From positions 558,001 to 622,000 of the forward strand of contig NZ_JALGBH010000001.1 of the NCBI RefSeq assembly GCF_022809115.1: a DNA stretch of 64,000 bases. Direction: 5' to 3'. The notes under the pieces were generated by a model. That model searched no databases. It had not been told where the DNA came from and saw only the letters and a list, made by a program, of their open reading frames with translations. A program made the position numbers and the translations under genes. This document shows, in pieces, positions 24,695 through 34,233 of the stretch. The stretch's first letter is position 1. The number at the start of each line of letters is the position of its first letter. The DNA comes from Pedobacter montanisoli. Lineage in GTDB: Bacteria > Bacteroidota > Bacteroidia > Sphingobacteriales > Sphingobacteriaceae.

Positions 24695-27600
24695 CTAAAA
24701 ATAAGCTCGTACCTGCATGGTTCCTGTATGTACAACTGCTACCTCAGGCGATTTACGCCCTTCGTAATTTAAATTGAGCTGAATACCGGCTCCTATATTT
24801 CGCTGCACACCCAATGCCCAGGTATAATTATTACCTGTTTGCAATCCTGAAAGCATTTCATAACCTACTGTGCTATTACTGCTGCCTTTAAAGTTGTTAT
24901 TGATGTAAGAAAGCTTACCTGTAAGTACTCCTTTTTTCAAAACATTGTACCTGCCTTCGGTTAAAAAGGTTAGATTTTCATTGCTTTCTCCACCTAATGC
25001 AGCTTCATTTTTCTGTAAATTCAAAACACCTACAAAACTTACCCTTAAATCGGTATTGAACTGGTAATTTACCTCAGGTTGTAAGGTAAAATAATTGATC
25101 CGGTAATTTCTTTGTTTGAATAACTCAGACTCATATCGTTTTTTGCCCTGATTAAGCACCAAATTAATATTCGTGCTCCGCATAAAACCTGTTCTGATCC
25201 GTAATCCGGTTTCATTTCTTTTACGAGTATCAAAGCCACTTGAGAGGTAGCTTTTAGCACCATCTGTAAGGTAATTGAATTCTGCACCAAATACCGGATT
25301 GTTACGGTCAAAAAAGAGGCTATTCCGCAAAAATGAGTTCAAAGAAATCAGGTTTGCGGCATCAATAGCAGTATAAAACGGATCATAATTTTCAATACCT
25401 GTTCCGGCCAGTATTTTCTTGTCAATCTTATAAGATAACTGGTCTGTAAATTTTGAAACAAACCCAGGCAAACCTTTCTTACTTTTGATGATGGCTGCAG
25501 GATTGATATTAACCGTTTGGCTTATGCCCGTAAAATTGGTACGCACATATTGTGTAGAAGGCGTAAAAATGCGAATGTATTTTGCCTGATCAGGAAAGCG
25601 AGCAATCTCAAATTCATCCAATTCTTTAATTCCGTTGCCATTGTAGTCTATCCATGCATAAACTCCTTGCCCAGGTAATACTTCTAAATAAGTAATATCA
25701 CGTTTAGGCTCCTGTCCATTCCCTACCTCGTAATAAATATTGGTACTGATAAAACGTTTGAATATGCCCAAATAATATTCTAATCTTCCTACCACACTTT
25801 CATCATTCTGTGCAGAAACAAAATTATTTTCATAGACTGTTTTTTTATACCCTGATGTAAGGCTCAATGTTGAATTAGGATCAGCCGCTAAATCTATACC
25901 TACATTAACCATTTGCGACTTTGCACTTCTCAATAAATCATTTAAACGAGGTAAATCATCTAAACGATAGGCATAGTCTATTTTATAACGGTTTTTATCC
26001 GGCCGACCAGATTGCGCATACACTTTATATACCTCATAGTTAAAGCTGCTGCCGGTAAGATTTTGGCTAAAGGCGTCTCTGGTTACATTATGCTGCTGCT
26101 CAAATACCAAACCTATATCCATTCTGCCTATCTCTCTGCTAAGATCAAAAAAGTGTTTATAAAAGGTACCCTTATTGACCTTCGAATCAGAGTTCAGCAA
26201 ACTACCATCATATTTAAGCTTCAGTTTTTGCCATTTATACTGCGTATTTATTTCATTCAAATAGCCTTCATATTGTCCCTCACGTATAAAAGTATTAAAG
26301 GCATAATTAAAATACTGATGAGGATTATTGATGAGCTGCGCTTTGGCTGCAATAAGATGTTCTGCTACAGGTAAAGCCTGTGTATTAAGGTTAAAATCAC
26401 GATTAAACTCAACCGTTCTGTATCTTTCTATCAGTTTAAAGTTTGCTGTCACATATTCATAATCTACCTGTGTTTTGAGTTGTAAGCTTTTTGCATTTAA
26501 GCTCCAGTCATTACTGGCTTTTAGCTTAGCTCCATAGCCTTTGCTGTCTGCTTGTTCTGAGGGGGAAAAAAGATTGACATTGTAATTGCTTGTAGCCAGT
26601 TCTGCTCCTATCAACGCATTTTTACGGGGTTTAAAATCTGCCCCAAAAGTTAACATTTGCTGTTGCTTAGGTGTAATCAGCAAAGTTATAGGCTCATAAG
26701 CGCCTTGAAGTACTCCATTTACTGGTTCTACATATTCATAAACCTTACCATTGGCAGCAGACTGATTATTGATGATATAATTTCCTTTACCCTCTCCTAC
26801 ATATGAAAAACCTAAACGGTATTTCGCCTTCTGCGGATCTGTACTGTATCTGTAATAATTAACAGTACCTATAACTTGTTCATAAAGAATTTCATTTTCG
26901 TTAAACTCTACCTCCGTTACATTGGGGTAAAAAGCCTGGCTGATATCAGCCCCTATTTGCGATAAGAACTGTTTCTGCTCATTATCCAAATTTTGCAAAA
27001 AGGGTTGATTGCGGTTGTCTTTTTCATTATAGTAGTTCAATCTTAGGGACAGCTTTTCGGTTTGAGCAGTTTGGCTAAAAAAAGTTAAAGAACGGGAATA
27101 GTTTTTATCAGAATATTCGAACTCTACCGATATACGGCTGTTCTGAGTAATCAGTCGCTTAGCCATAAAAGTTAATTCAGAAGTATTATAATCGATAATA
27201 TAATCGTTATCCTGACCTCTTACCATTAAAACCCCATCTATATAAACCCTTTCTGTGCCAGCTATAATTACAATATAGCTCTCGTTATTGTTCCCTGTTA
27301 AGCGGTAAGGCCCCTGATTGCCCTCCTGTCCGTTAAAAGTATTACGTGCCGAACGACCCTTGGCAACAGCCAATGCCAAACTTGAGTTATAATACACGTC
27401 TTTGTGTCTAAAAGCGTGACTGATTAAACCACCCTGCGTACGCTTATAAAAGTTCATAAAATAACCTTCGGGTTTTGTTAGTTCATAATCGCCGGCTATA
27501 AGTGTGGTACTGTCTTTTTTGATTTGTATAAAAACCTTATCAAACTCATTCAATTGCTGGGTATTTCCCTGAGGCTGTATAGGCAGGTTATCGTCTGAAA

Positions 27601-28126
27601 TGGCCGCCAATATTTCTATACCATTAGCTATCTTTCCTGATAGCTGCAGGTTCATGGCAGAATTTAAAGAGAGATTCTGATTATTCCCAAACATGATGCC
27701 TCTTGCAATACTTCCACTTTTATTCAGGCCGGGCATACTAAACAAGGTATTATTCTCTCGCTGTGGTCTATAAGTATAATAAGCAGAATTATCTATAGGT
27801 AACTCAGTTATGGCTTTAATATCTTTATGGTAGTATTTTTTTGAGAAGAGAATGGGAAAAACTTTGTAAACAATTTTGAGCTGTAACCCCATTTCTCCTT
27901 TCCATAGAAACCGGGCCTTGGCAAAATCAAAAGCATATAAAGCGCTGTCAACCGCTGCTCCTGAATTATGAAAAACCTGTGTGGAATTAGGAACAATACT
28001 TAAAGTATCTATAATTGTTTCGGCTTGCGTAATATGGATTAGCTTTACTCTATTGTTGTCTGTTTGCTGGGCATGTACAACAACAGGTAAAAACAGTACG
28101 CACCATATAATGATATACCTTACCAT
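24695..28126 (-). CDS. Large predicted outer-membrane beta-barrel protein
   Basis: The 1143-residue protein has a signal peptide (cut near VHAQ-Q), an N-terminal region with SIARGIMFGNNQNLSLNS, LQLSGKIANGIEILAAISD and PIQPQGNTQQLNEFDKVFI, then about 800 residues of alternating amphipathic strands rich in Tyr, Asn and Lys that end in an aromatic residue (RAYF), as barrel proteins do. It is a full-length member of a large Bacteroidota family for which I know no function. Its ATG overlaps the stop of the upstream sensor kinase in TAATG, so the two are translated together. A transport or sensing role linked to the kinase is possible but unproven. Confidence 0.78.
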   Translation of the reverse strand: MVRYIIIWCVLFLPVVVHAQQTDNNRVKLIHITQAETIIDTLSIVPNSTQVFHNSGAAVDSALYAFDFAKARFLWKGEMGLQLKIVYKVFPILFSKKYYHKDIKAITELPIDNSAYYTYRPQRENNTLFSMPGLNKSGSIARGIMFGNNQNLSLNSAMNLQLSGKIANGIEILAAISDDNLPIQPQGNTQQLNEFDKVFIQIKKDSTTLIAGDYELTKPEGYFMNFYKRTQGGLISHAFRHKDVYYNSSLALAVAKGRSARNTFNGQEGNQGPYRLTGNNNESYIVIIAGTERVYIDGVLMVRGQDNDYIIDYNTSELTFMAKRLITQNSRISVEFEYSDKNYSRSLTFFSQTAQTEKLSLRLNYYNEKDNRNQPFLQNLDNEQKQFLSQIGADISQAFYPNVTEVEFNENEILYEQVIGTVNYYRYSTDPQKAKYRLGFSYVGEGKGNYIINNQSAANGKVYEYVEPVNGVLQGAYEPITLLITPKQQQMLTFGADFKPRKNALIGAELATSNYNVNLFSPSEQADSKGYGAKLKASNDWSLNAKSLQLKTQVDYEYVTANFKLIERYRTVEFNRDFNLNTQALPVAEHLIAAKAQLINNPHQYFNYAFNTFIREGQYEGYLNEINTQYKWQKLKLKYDGSLLNSDSKVNKGTFYKHFFDLSREIGRMDIGLVFEQQHNVTRDAFSQNLTGSSFNYEVYKVYAQSGRPDKNRYKIDYAYRLDDLPRLNDLLRSAKSQMVNVGIDLAADPNSTLSLTSGYKKTVYENNFVSAQNDESVVGRLEYYLGIFKRFISTNIYYEVGNGQEPKRDITYLEVLPGQGVYAWIDYNGNGIKELDEFEIARFPDQAKYIRIFTPSTQYVRTNFTGISQTVNINPAAIIKSKKGLPGFVSKFTDQLSYKIDKKILAGTGIENYDPFYTAIDAANLISLNSFLRNSLFFDRNNPVFGAEFNYLTDGAKSYLSSGFDTRKRNETGLRIRTGFMRSTNINLVLNQGKKRYESELFKQRNYRINYFTLQPEVNYQFNTDLRVSFVGVLNLQKNEAALGGESNENLTFLTEGRYNVLKKGVLTGKLSYINNNFKGSSNSTVGYEMLSGLQTGNNYTWALGVQRNIGAGIQLNLNYEGRKSPEVAVVHTGTMQVRAYF

Positions 28127-31100
28127 TAAACCAGTGGAAAGGTTAAATAGAATTTGGTTCCTTTATTAACTACCGAAGAAAAATCTATTTTACCTCCGGT
28201 GTTTTCTATAGCCTGTTTTACAAAAGCCAATCCTAAACCAGTGCCCGAAGATTTAGTCGTGAAATTAGGAATGAAGATGCGATGATAAAGCTTAGGATCT
28301 ATGCCCTTACCGTTATCTTGTACCTGGATGTATGCGTTATGTTCATCATTAGCTAAGAATAAATTAATGATACATTGTGCTTTTTGCTCACTAGCCTCTA
28401 TAGCATTTTTAAACAGGTTATTGAATGTTCTAAGCAGCTGATCTCTGTCGCCCATAACCACCAATGGCTTAGAAGTATTATTTTTAATATTGATTTCTAC
28501 ATTATCAGCCGTGCTGAATACTGCTATAGCCTGTTCTATGATTGGTAGTAGCTCCAGTTTTTCAACCTTGGTATCGGGCATTTTAGCAAAGTTCGAAAAC
28601 TCTGAAGCAATGGTTGCCAGACTGTCTATCTGTTCAACGAAGGACTTGTTAAATTTCTCAAATTTACTTTCAAAATTAGGATCTCGTTCACGCCACGATT
28701 TCTCTATAAGCTGTACACCCAGTTTTAAAGGTGTAAGCGGATTCTTAATCTCATGCGCCACCTGCTTAGCCATTTCACGCCATGCACTTTCACGTTCGCT
28801 ACGGGCCAGTTTATTCGCACTGATTTCAAGCTCGGCAATCATTTTATTGTATTCCCTGATTAAAGAGCCTATTTCATCCTGCCTATGCCATACAATAGGC
28901 TGATTTTTCTGTCCCAACTTTATTTCCTTAATATTTTCTTGGATAAAAGTTAAAGGACTGGTAATCTGATTGGCCAGAAAGACCGCCAAAACCCCAATTA
29001 AAACGAAAACCAACGCATAGATATTGATCAATGTATTAATAAACTGAGCAATCTTGGCCTTATAGTCGGTATCTGTTGAATAATAAGGGAAACCCAGATA
29101 ACCTATGGTCTGGTTCATGGCATTTCTGATGGGCGCATAAATAGCCGCATATTTAAAGTTGGCAATATTCTCACTACTGTTCAGAAATTCAGATTTTTTG
29201 AGCCTCGATAGGTTAATATAAGCCACAGCTCCCATACGAGGTGCTATAATACCATAATCAAAAAGCTTAGGTATAGATGAAAGAATGAGATTACCATCTT
29301 TATCATACAAGTTTAACAATGCACCATTTACATCAGCAAATTGATTAAACTCCATCTTTGAATCTTCTGATATACTGATCTTATCCAAAGCAGCAACATA
29401 CTTTTCATATCCCACTTGCACCTTACGCATTTTATCTCTCAGCTCCTGTTTCTGTTGCTCTAAATATTGCTGTTTAATATTAAAAAAGGTTGCCCAACCC
29501 ACAATAATCAGCGTAGCTACCACCGAAAAAATAATAGAAAATTGTATCCTTGTTTTATAAAGGATTTTTTTCTCGCTGATCAATAAGTATTTATTGATGG
29601 TAAATATACCGCCCTTACTCTTACTGATATTTACGGCAAACCATACAATGATATTTACACAGGCGCCAAAAATGATAAAGATCAAAAAGAAGAAGGATAC
29701 GGTTGTAAGTCTTTCGGTAAAAGGGACTTTCTCCTTACTGATAACAATAAGCCGATCTTTTGAAGGCGCATAAATAGCGTGATTGTAATGGGTTGCTTTT
29801 TCATTGTAAAAATCTACCCCGTCTATATTGTCCTTAAATAAGTTATTGATTACCGGATACACATATTTACCCGATCGGCTAACCAACTGATTATCTTTAT
29901 AAAAAGCCAGTGAATATTGGCTTAAATCTTCGTCTTTCCTGATCTTACCATTAATCAACAGATCGGGGAAATAAGCATCATAGTCAAAAGCTCTTGTTTT
30001 AAGATCAATAATGATAGAACCTAAGAAATTTGGTCCGCTAAATATGGGGATAATTCCAAAATAGTTTTGAAAACCAAAAGTATCGTTAACGCGATAAAAA
30101 TAATCAGACTGCTGAGTCTTTATAGCTCCTGATTTTACCAGATCATAATATTTATAGATGGGTAAACTTTCATCTCTTTTAAGAGAACTGTTATCTACAT
30201 TATACTCGTAAATATTGAACTCGTATTTAGACAGATACCCATCCAGGTAATTTTTAATAACGTAATTGTGAAAGCTATAGGTTTGGGTTAGTAAAGGTTG
30301 TTTAAAATAATTGGTAATGATGGTATCTGTTGCCAGGTTCTTCTCTATTTCTTCTAATGATGAAATGAGTTTCGGATCTTCTTCATACAACAATTTTTCG
30401 GCTAAAGCTGCCCGCGAACTTCGTTCTTTAATATCTGTAAACTTCAGGTATTTTATGGCAGTAAGCAAAGCCAAACAGAGATAGATCAGGGTAAAAATGG
30501 AAACAATGTATTTCTTGTTGCGATGTGTATAATAATGAGCTGTTGCGGCTATAAAAATGCCATAAATGAGGTAAAAAACCGTATAATCTGTATATAGCTT
30601 GTAAATGGTATATGCGATCAGCAGCAGGAAAAACACAACCCATTTTCCAAGAGATTTCATCCCTAATTTATTGCACCATTCTACAAAAACCTGTATCAAC
30701 ATGTAGATGTTTAACCAGAATAGACATAGAATAAGTATGCAAATCCAGCTAATATAGCTTAGGTTTACAATATTATTAATGTTAAACTCTATTTTGGAAT
30801 TATATATAAGGCCAAAGAAGATATCTTCGGTTAAGATTCCCAGCGACCATATTATACTCAGAAAAACCATTGTTAACAGGTAAACCAAGGATTTATTCCT
30901 ACTAATAAATTGTGGCCAGTGGTATTTTCTACGGTGTACGTAGATGAATACCAATATCCATGTAGCTGCCAGCGTATTGTTTAACAAGTCGCCTAAAGAG
31001 GGCAATAAATCGCTCTCAGCGTATATAACCGGGTTAAAAATCTCTGAATTGAACTGGTGGTTCAACCAAAAGAAATGCAGATCTGTTAAGCGCAGTACTA

Positions 31101-31854
31101 AAAAAAATACAGTAATGATAATGGTTGCCAGCACCAATTTATCTCTTTTTACGAGCCATAGGCAGCATGAATTTACAAACATGCAGATACTTAACAAGCC
31201 TAAAATCCAAAGCCAGGCTTGAAGTGTGGTATAAATGTTATGGTTGTAGCTGCTGCTTAGCTTTACGGTAAAAAGATAATCCTTCTCTGCGCTAAATATC
31301 TCAGTTGTTTCTTTGTCTGAAAAGCCTGCAATATCTAAGGTTTTATTAGGAAACAGTTCTGGGATAATTTCATTTTTCAGGTACTGATTCTCGATCTTAT
31401 ATTGTGATTTAACCGTAATCAGAAATACAAATTTATAATTACCTACAGTTTTCTTTATTGTTTCATAATACCCGTTGGGCAGTTTATTAAAAGAAATTCC
31501 TTCTTTAAGTTTAAGAATATTAGGCGGTAAGACCGCTTGTGTGCTCCAGAACTCAAGCATATCATTTTTATAAATGAACATGTTAACACCCTGGGGCCGG
31601 TAAAGGTTAATAAACTCAATAGCTAAACTATCATTATCAACCAGTTTTTTTAATACTTCAATTTTATTGGGATCGGCAAAGAAGCCTGTAGCGATTTTTT
31701 CTTTTTTAATGAGATTGTTTTGCAGTTCGCTCGCCTCATGCAAAAGAATGTGTCTATTAGAGGTAAATGTTTTTAGAGACAGTGTTGTAACAAAGCAACA
31801 CAGCCCCAGAACTAACATTAATAACCGTATTTTACCTCTAACTGTAACGCCCAT
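28126..31854 (-). CDS. Giant membrane sensor histidine kinase (NtrY-like)
   Basis: This 1242-residue kinase has a first membrane helix near the N-terminus, an extracytoplasmic region, a cluster of hydrophobic helices (about 210-470), further extracytoplasmic sensor sequence, a membrane helix with HAMP linker (about 935-1000) and a kinase core. The H-box is VAHEIKNPLTP with His1034; the N-box is NLFKNAIEAS, and the G boxes are DNGKGIDP and GTGLGLAF. The core resembles NtrY-type kinases. No response regulator gene lies in this region, so the partner is elsewhere. It is the first gene of a pair coupled to the outer-membrane barrel gene, hinting at an envelope-sensing function. Confidence 0.9.
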   Translation of the reverse strand: MGVTVRGKIRLLMLVLGLCCFVTTLSLKTFTSNRHILLHEASELQNNLIKKEKIATGFFADPNKIEVLKKLVDNDSLAIEFINLYRPQGVNMFIYKNDMLEFWSTQAVLPPNILKLKEGISFNKLPNGYYETIKKTVGNYKFVFLITVKSQYKIENQYLKNEIIPELFPNKTLDIAGFSDKETTEIFSAEKDYLFTVKLSSSYNHNIYTTLQAWLWILGLLSICMFVNSCCLWLVKRDKLVLATIIITVFFLVLRLTDLHFFWLNHQFNSEIFNPVIYAESDLLPSLGDLLNNTLAATWILVFIYVHRRKYHWPQFISRNKSLVYLLTMVFLSIIWSLGILTEDIFFGLIYNSKIEFNINNIVNLSYISWICILILCLFWLNIYMLIQVFVEWCNKLGMKSLGKWVVFFLLLIAYTIYKLYTDYTVFYLIYGIFIAATAHYYTHRNKKYIVSIFTLIYLCLALLTAIKYLKFTDIKERSSRAALAEKLLYEEDPKLISSLEEIEKNLATDTIITNYFKQPLLTQTYSFHNYVIKNYLDGYLSKYEFNIYEYNVDNSSLKRDESLPIYKYYDLVKSGAIKTQQSDYFYRVNDTFGFQNYFGIIPIFSGPNFLGSIIIDLKTRAFDYDAYFPDLLINGKIRKDEDLSQYSLAFYKDNQLVSRSGKYVYPVINNLFKDNIDGVDFYNEKATHYNHAIYAPSKDRLIVISKEKVPFTERLTTVSFFFLIFIIFGACVNIIVWFAVNISKSKGGIFTINKYLLISEKKILYKTRIQFSIIFSVVATLIIVGWATFFNIKQQYLEQQKQELRDKMRKVQVGYEKYVAALDKISISEDSKMEFNQFADVNGALLNLYDKDGNLILSSIPKLFDYGIIAPRMGAVAYINLSRLKKSEFLNSSENIANFKYAAIYAPIRNAMNQTIGYLGFPYYSTDTDYKAKIAQFINTLINIYALVFVLIGVLAVFLANQITSPLTFIQENIKEIKLGQKNQPIVWHRQDEIGSLIREYNKMIAELEISANKLARSERESAWREMAKQVAHEIKNPLTPLKLGVQLIEKSWRERDPNFESKFEKFNKSFVEQIDSLATIASEFSNFAKMPDTKVEKLELLPIIEQAIAVFSTADNVEINIKNNTSKPLVVMGDRDQLLRTFNNLFKNAIEASEQKAQCIINLFLANDEHNAYIQVQDNGKGIDPKLYHRIFIPNFTTKSSGTGLGLAFVKQAIENTGGKIDFSSVVNKGTKFYLTFPLV

Positions 31855-31883
31855 AAAAGTTTATCAGGTATAAATATACAGAA

Positions 31884-31958
31884 ATAGGGCTGTCAAAAAA
31901 CTACTCTATTGCCATAAAAACGGTTTTTAGCAATATTTACTCTTGAAACAGCCCTATT
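31884..31958. terminator. Nested inverted repeats between fabD and the kinase gene
   Basis: AATAGGGCTGT (31884-31894) pairs with ACAGCCCTATT (31948-31958). Inside, ATTGC (31909-31913) pairs with GCAAT (31930-31934) and AAAAC pairs with GTTTT around one base. It lies 11 bp beyond the fabD stop, so it may end that transcript, but the U-run on the minus strand is weak. Confidence 0.5.
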
Positions 31959-31969
31959 GAAATGCGATA

Positions 31970-32854
31970 TTATGCTATAGACGCACTGCTGGTTTGTACC
32001 TCGCGGCTAACTTTTTTAACCAGACCTTGTAATACATTACCCGGCCCAACTTCGATAAAATCGTTAGCGCCGTCTTTGATCATATTCTCAGAAGTTTGGG
32101 TCCATCTAACTGCTCCGGTTAACTGAGCAATTAAGTTTGTTTTAATGGTTGCAGGATCTGAAGTAGGCTGCGCATTTACATTCTGGTAAATAGGACATAC
32201 CGGTGCATTGATGGCTGTAGCTTCGATAGCTGCCTGTAATTCAACTTTTGCAGGCTCCATTAAAGGTGAGTGGAACGCTCCACCTACGTTTAATTTTAAA
32301 GCTCTTTTAGCACCTGCTGCACTTAGCTGTTCGCAAGCCTTATCAATACCTGCTATAGAACCTGAAATTACCAACTGACCCGGGCAATTGTAATTTGCCG
32401 GAACAACTACCTCGTCTATCTCTGCACAGATCTGCTCAACTACTTCATCAGCCAGGCCTAAAATAGCAGCCATTGTTGAAGGTTGTAGTTCGCAGGCTTT
32501 TTGCATGGCATTTGCACGGGCAATAACCAGTTTTAAACCATCTTCAAACGAAAGTGCATTAGCAGCAACTAAGGCAGAAAATTCTCCCAGCGAATGGCCG
32601 GCAACCATGTCTGGTTTAAAGCTATCGCCTAATACTTTAGCTAAAATAACCGAATGCAAAAATATAGCAGGTTGCGTAACATTGGTCTGTTTCAGCTCTT
32701 CGTCTGTTCCGCTAAACATGATATCGCTAATGCGAAAACCAATAATTTCGTTAGCTTTTTCAAATAATTCTTTAGCTAATGGGCTGTTATCATATAGGTC
32801 TTTACCCATGCCAACAAACTGGGCTCCCTGCCCAGGAAAAATATATGCCTTCAT
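31970..32854 (-). CDS. fabD: Malonyl-CoA:ACP transacylase
   Basis: The enzyme loads malonyl units onto acyl-carrier protein for fatty-acid synthesis. The N-terminus reads MKAYIFPGQGAQ with the oxyanion-hole motif GQGAQ, the nucleophile lies in GHSLGEFSA, and VGGAFHSPLM carries the catalytic His. An upstream in-frame ATG at 32914 would add 20 residues that are encoded partly by a heptamer repeat tract; homologues begin at the MKAYIF methionine, so I use 32854, giving 294 residues. The gene follows folE on the same strand but is separated by a repeat-filled gap of 166 bp. Confidence 0.95.
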   Translation of the reverse strand: MKAYIFPGQGAQFVGMGKDLYDNSPLAKELFEKANEIIGFRISDIMFSGTDEELKQTNVTQPAIFLHSVILAKVLGDSFKPDMVAGHSLGEFSALVAANALSFEDGLKLVIARANAMQKACELQPSTMAAILGLADEVVEQICAEIDEVVVPANYNCPGQLVISGSIAGIDKACEQLSAAGAKRALKLNVGGAFHSPLMEPAKVELQAAIEATAINAPVCPIYQNVNAQPTSDPATIKTNLIAQLTGAVRWTQTSENMIKDGANDFIEVGPGNVLQGLVKKVSREVQTSSASIA

Positions 32855-32861
32855 TTTTTTA

Positions 32862-32889
32862 GATTTGAGATATGAGTATCGAAATGTAA
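32862..32889 (-). repeat. Tandem heptamer tract directly upstream of fabD
   Basis: Four degenerate 7-base units occupy 32862-32889 (on the sense strand units such as TCAAATC, TCATATC and TCGATAC). The tract ends seven bases before the fabD ATG. It resembles the tracts at 41590-41624 and 62368-62402 in period and placement. Confidence 0.6.
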
Positions 32890-32972
32890 GACACCTGCCC
32901 GAACCCCATATCACTTTAAATGTTTGATTATTGTATTGTTATAAAGATTTCAAACTGTTCCACAAAAAAATA

Positions 32973-32999
32973 CTTTGTGTTCTTTGTGCCTTCATGGTT
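32973..32999. repeat. Nonamer repeat tract in the folE-fabD gap
   Basis: Three 9-base units follow each other (CTTTGTGTT, CTTTGTGCC, TTCATGGTT). Similar CTTTGTG/CTTCGTGG nonamer strings are, to my knowledge, scattered in intergenic regions of many bacteria. Confidence 0.55.
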
Positions 33000-33020
33000 A
33001 AATCTAAACTTCGTAAACCC

Positions 33021-33656
33021 CTAGTCTAAACTTGCTGTAATTAAACGTAAAAACTCGGCCCGGGTTTTATCATTGGTCATAAACTCACCTGTAAATGCCG
33101 AAGTTGTGGTTACAGAGTTTTGTTTTTGTACCCCACGCATGGCCATACATAAATGCTTACATTCTATAACAACGGCCACGCCTTTAGGATTCAGGGTTTG
33201 CTGTATGCAATCTCTGATCTCGTTTGTTAAACGTTCCTGTACCTGTAATCTGCGGGCAAAAGCATCTATAACGCGAGGTATCTTACTTAAGCCAACAATA
33301 TGTCCGTTTGGAATATAAGCTACGTGTGCTTTACCAAAAAAAGGTAACATGTGATGTTCACACATCGAGAAAACCTCGATATCTTTAACCACCACCATTT
33401 GGCTATAGTCCTCTTCAAACATAGCCGATTTTAAAATCTCTTCGGGCTTAAGATCATAACCATGTGTTAGATATTGTAAAGCCTTAGCTACACGTTCCGG
33501 TGTTTTTTCAAGTCCTTCGCGACTTGGATTTTCACCTAATTGCGTTAAAATATCTTTATAATGAAATGCTACTGCATCTATTTTTTTCTGATCGTAACGG
33601 TCTATTTTCTGATAGCCCATTAATTCTTCTTCGTGATCGTATTTATCGTGCGCCAT
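33021..33656 (-). CDS. folE: GTP cyclohydrolase I
   Basis: The 211-residue enzyme opens GTP to 7,8-dihydroneopterin triphosphate, the first step of folate and other pterins. Zinc ligands are visible in [10 protein letters not shown] and in [11 protein letters not shown], and [14 protein letters not shown] marks the N-terminal domain. This is the classical FolE type (IA). It lies 8 bp downstream of a 6-pyruvoyl-tetrahydropterin synthase homologue, so product and next enzyme are encoded together. A later Met (residue 14) is an alternative start. Confidence 0.96.
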   Translation of the reverse strand: MAHDKYDHEEELMGYQKIDRYDQKKIDAVAFHYKDILTQLGENPSREGLEKTPERVAKALQYLTHGYDLKPEEILKSAMFEEDYSQMVVVKDIEVFSMCEHHMLPFFGKAHVAYIPNGHIVGLSKIPRVIDAFARRLQVQERLTNEIRDCIQQTLNPKGVAVVIECKHLCMAMRGVQKQNSVTTTSAFTGEFMTNDKTRAEFLRLITASLD

Positions 33657-33664
33657 ATTAATTC

Positions 33665-34075
33665 TTAGCCGAAATATTCGACATAGTTATTTTCTGTTTC
33701 GTAAATTTTTATGCAATGTAAATTTGCACCTGCTTCTCCGATAAGCGGGGCTAGAATATCCCAGATAGCAATAGCTAAATTTTCTGTAGATGCCAGTTTT
33801 CCCTTCATAAAATCAACATCCAGATTTAAATTTCTATGGTCAACTTTATCTATTACATGTTCATTAACCACTTTTTTCAACCATTTCAGGTCAACTAAAA
33901 AGCCAGTTTCAGGATTAACCTCTCCCTTAACTGTTACATATAACTGATAATTATGACCATGCCAGTTAGGATTAGCACATTTTCCAAATGTGGCCATATT
34001 TTTATCATCGCTCCAGTCGGCTCTCGATAATTTATGAGCCGCGTTAAAACTTTCCCTGCGTGTAATGTAAATCAT
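33665..34075 (-). CDS. 6-pyruvoyl-tetrahydropterin synthase family protein
   Basis: This 136-residue T-fold enzyme uses the FolE product. Zinc ligands are His14 (in FNAAHKL), His39 and His41 (in WHGHNY). The catalytic cysteine motif reads CANPNWHGH, a CX5HGH spacing as in animal PTPS (CNNPNGHGH), whereas queuosine enzymes (QueD) have CX3HGH. The catalytic Glu near the end is in YETENN. Its place in front of folE supports pterin synthesis over queuosine, although activity is inferred from the motif. A -7-like box lies 19 bp upstream. Confidence 0.9.
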   Translation of the reverse strand: MIYITRRESFNAAHKLSRADWSDDKNMATFGKCANPNWHGHNYQLYVTVKGEVNPETGFLVDLKWLKKVVNEHVIDKVDHRNLNLDVDFMKGKLASTENLAIAIWDILAPLIGEAGANLHCIKIYETENNYVEYFG

Positions 34076-34093
34076 TCTTTTTCAAATAAAGTG

Positions 34094-34101
34094 CAAATAT
34101 A
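34094..34101 (-). promoter_or_regulatory. Putative -7 box for the PTPS-folE unit
   Basis: The minus strand reads TATATTTG, matching TAnnTTTG, ending 18 bases before the start codon. No clear -33 box was found. Confidence 0.45.
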
Positions 34102-34233
34102 CAGATAATGATTTAGCATCATGTTTTAATCATTGTCAGTTTTTTGAAAACCTTTGTACTGTGATATATCATCTGTATATAAATATTGATAACACCGAGC
34201 AGGCAGAAAAGATTTATCCTTAAATTAGACCGT

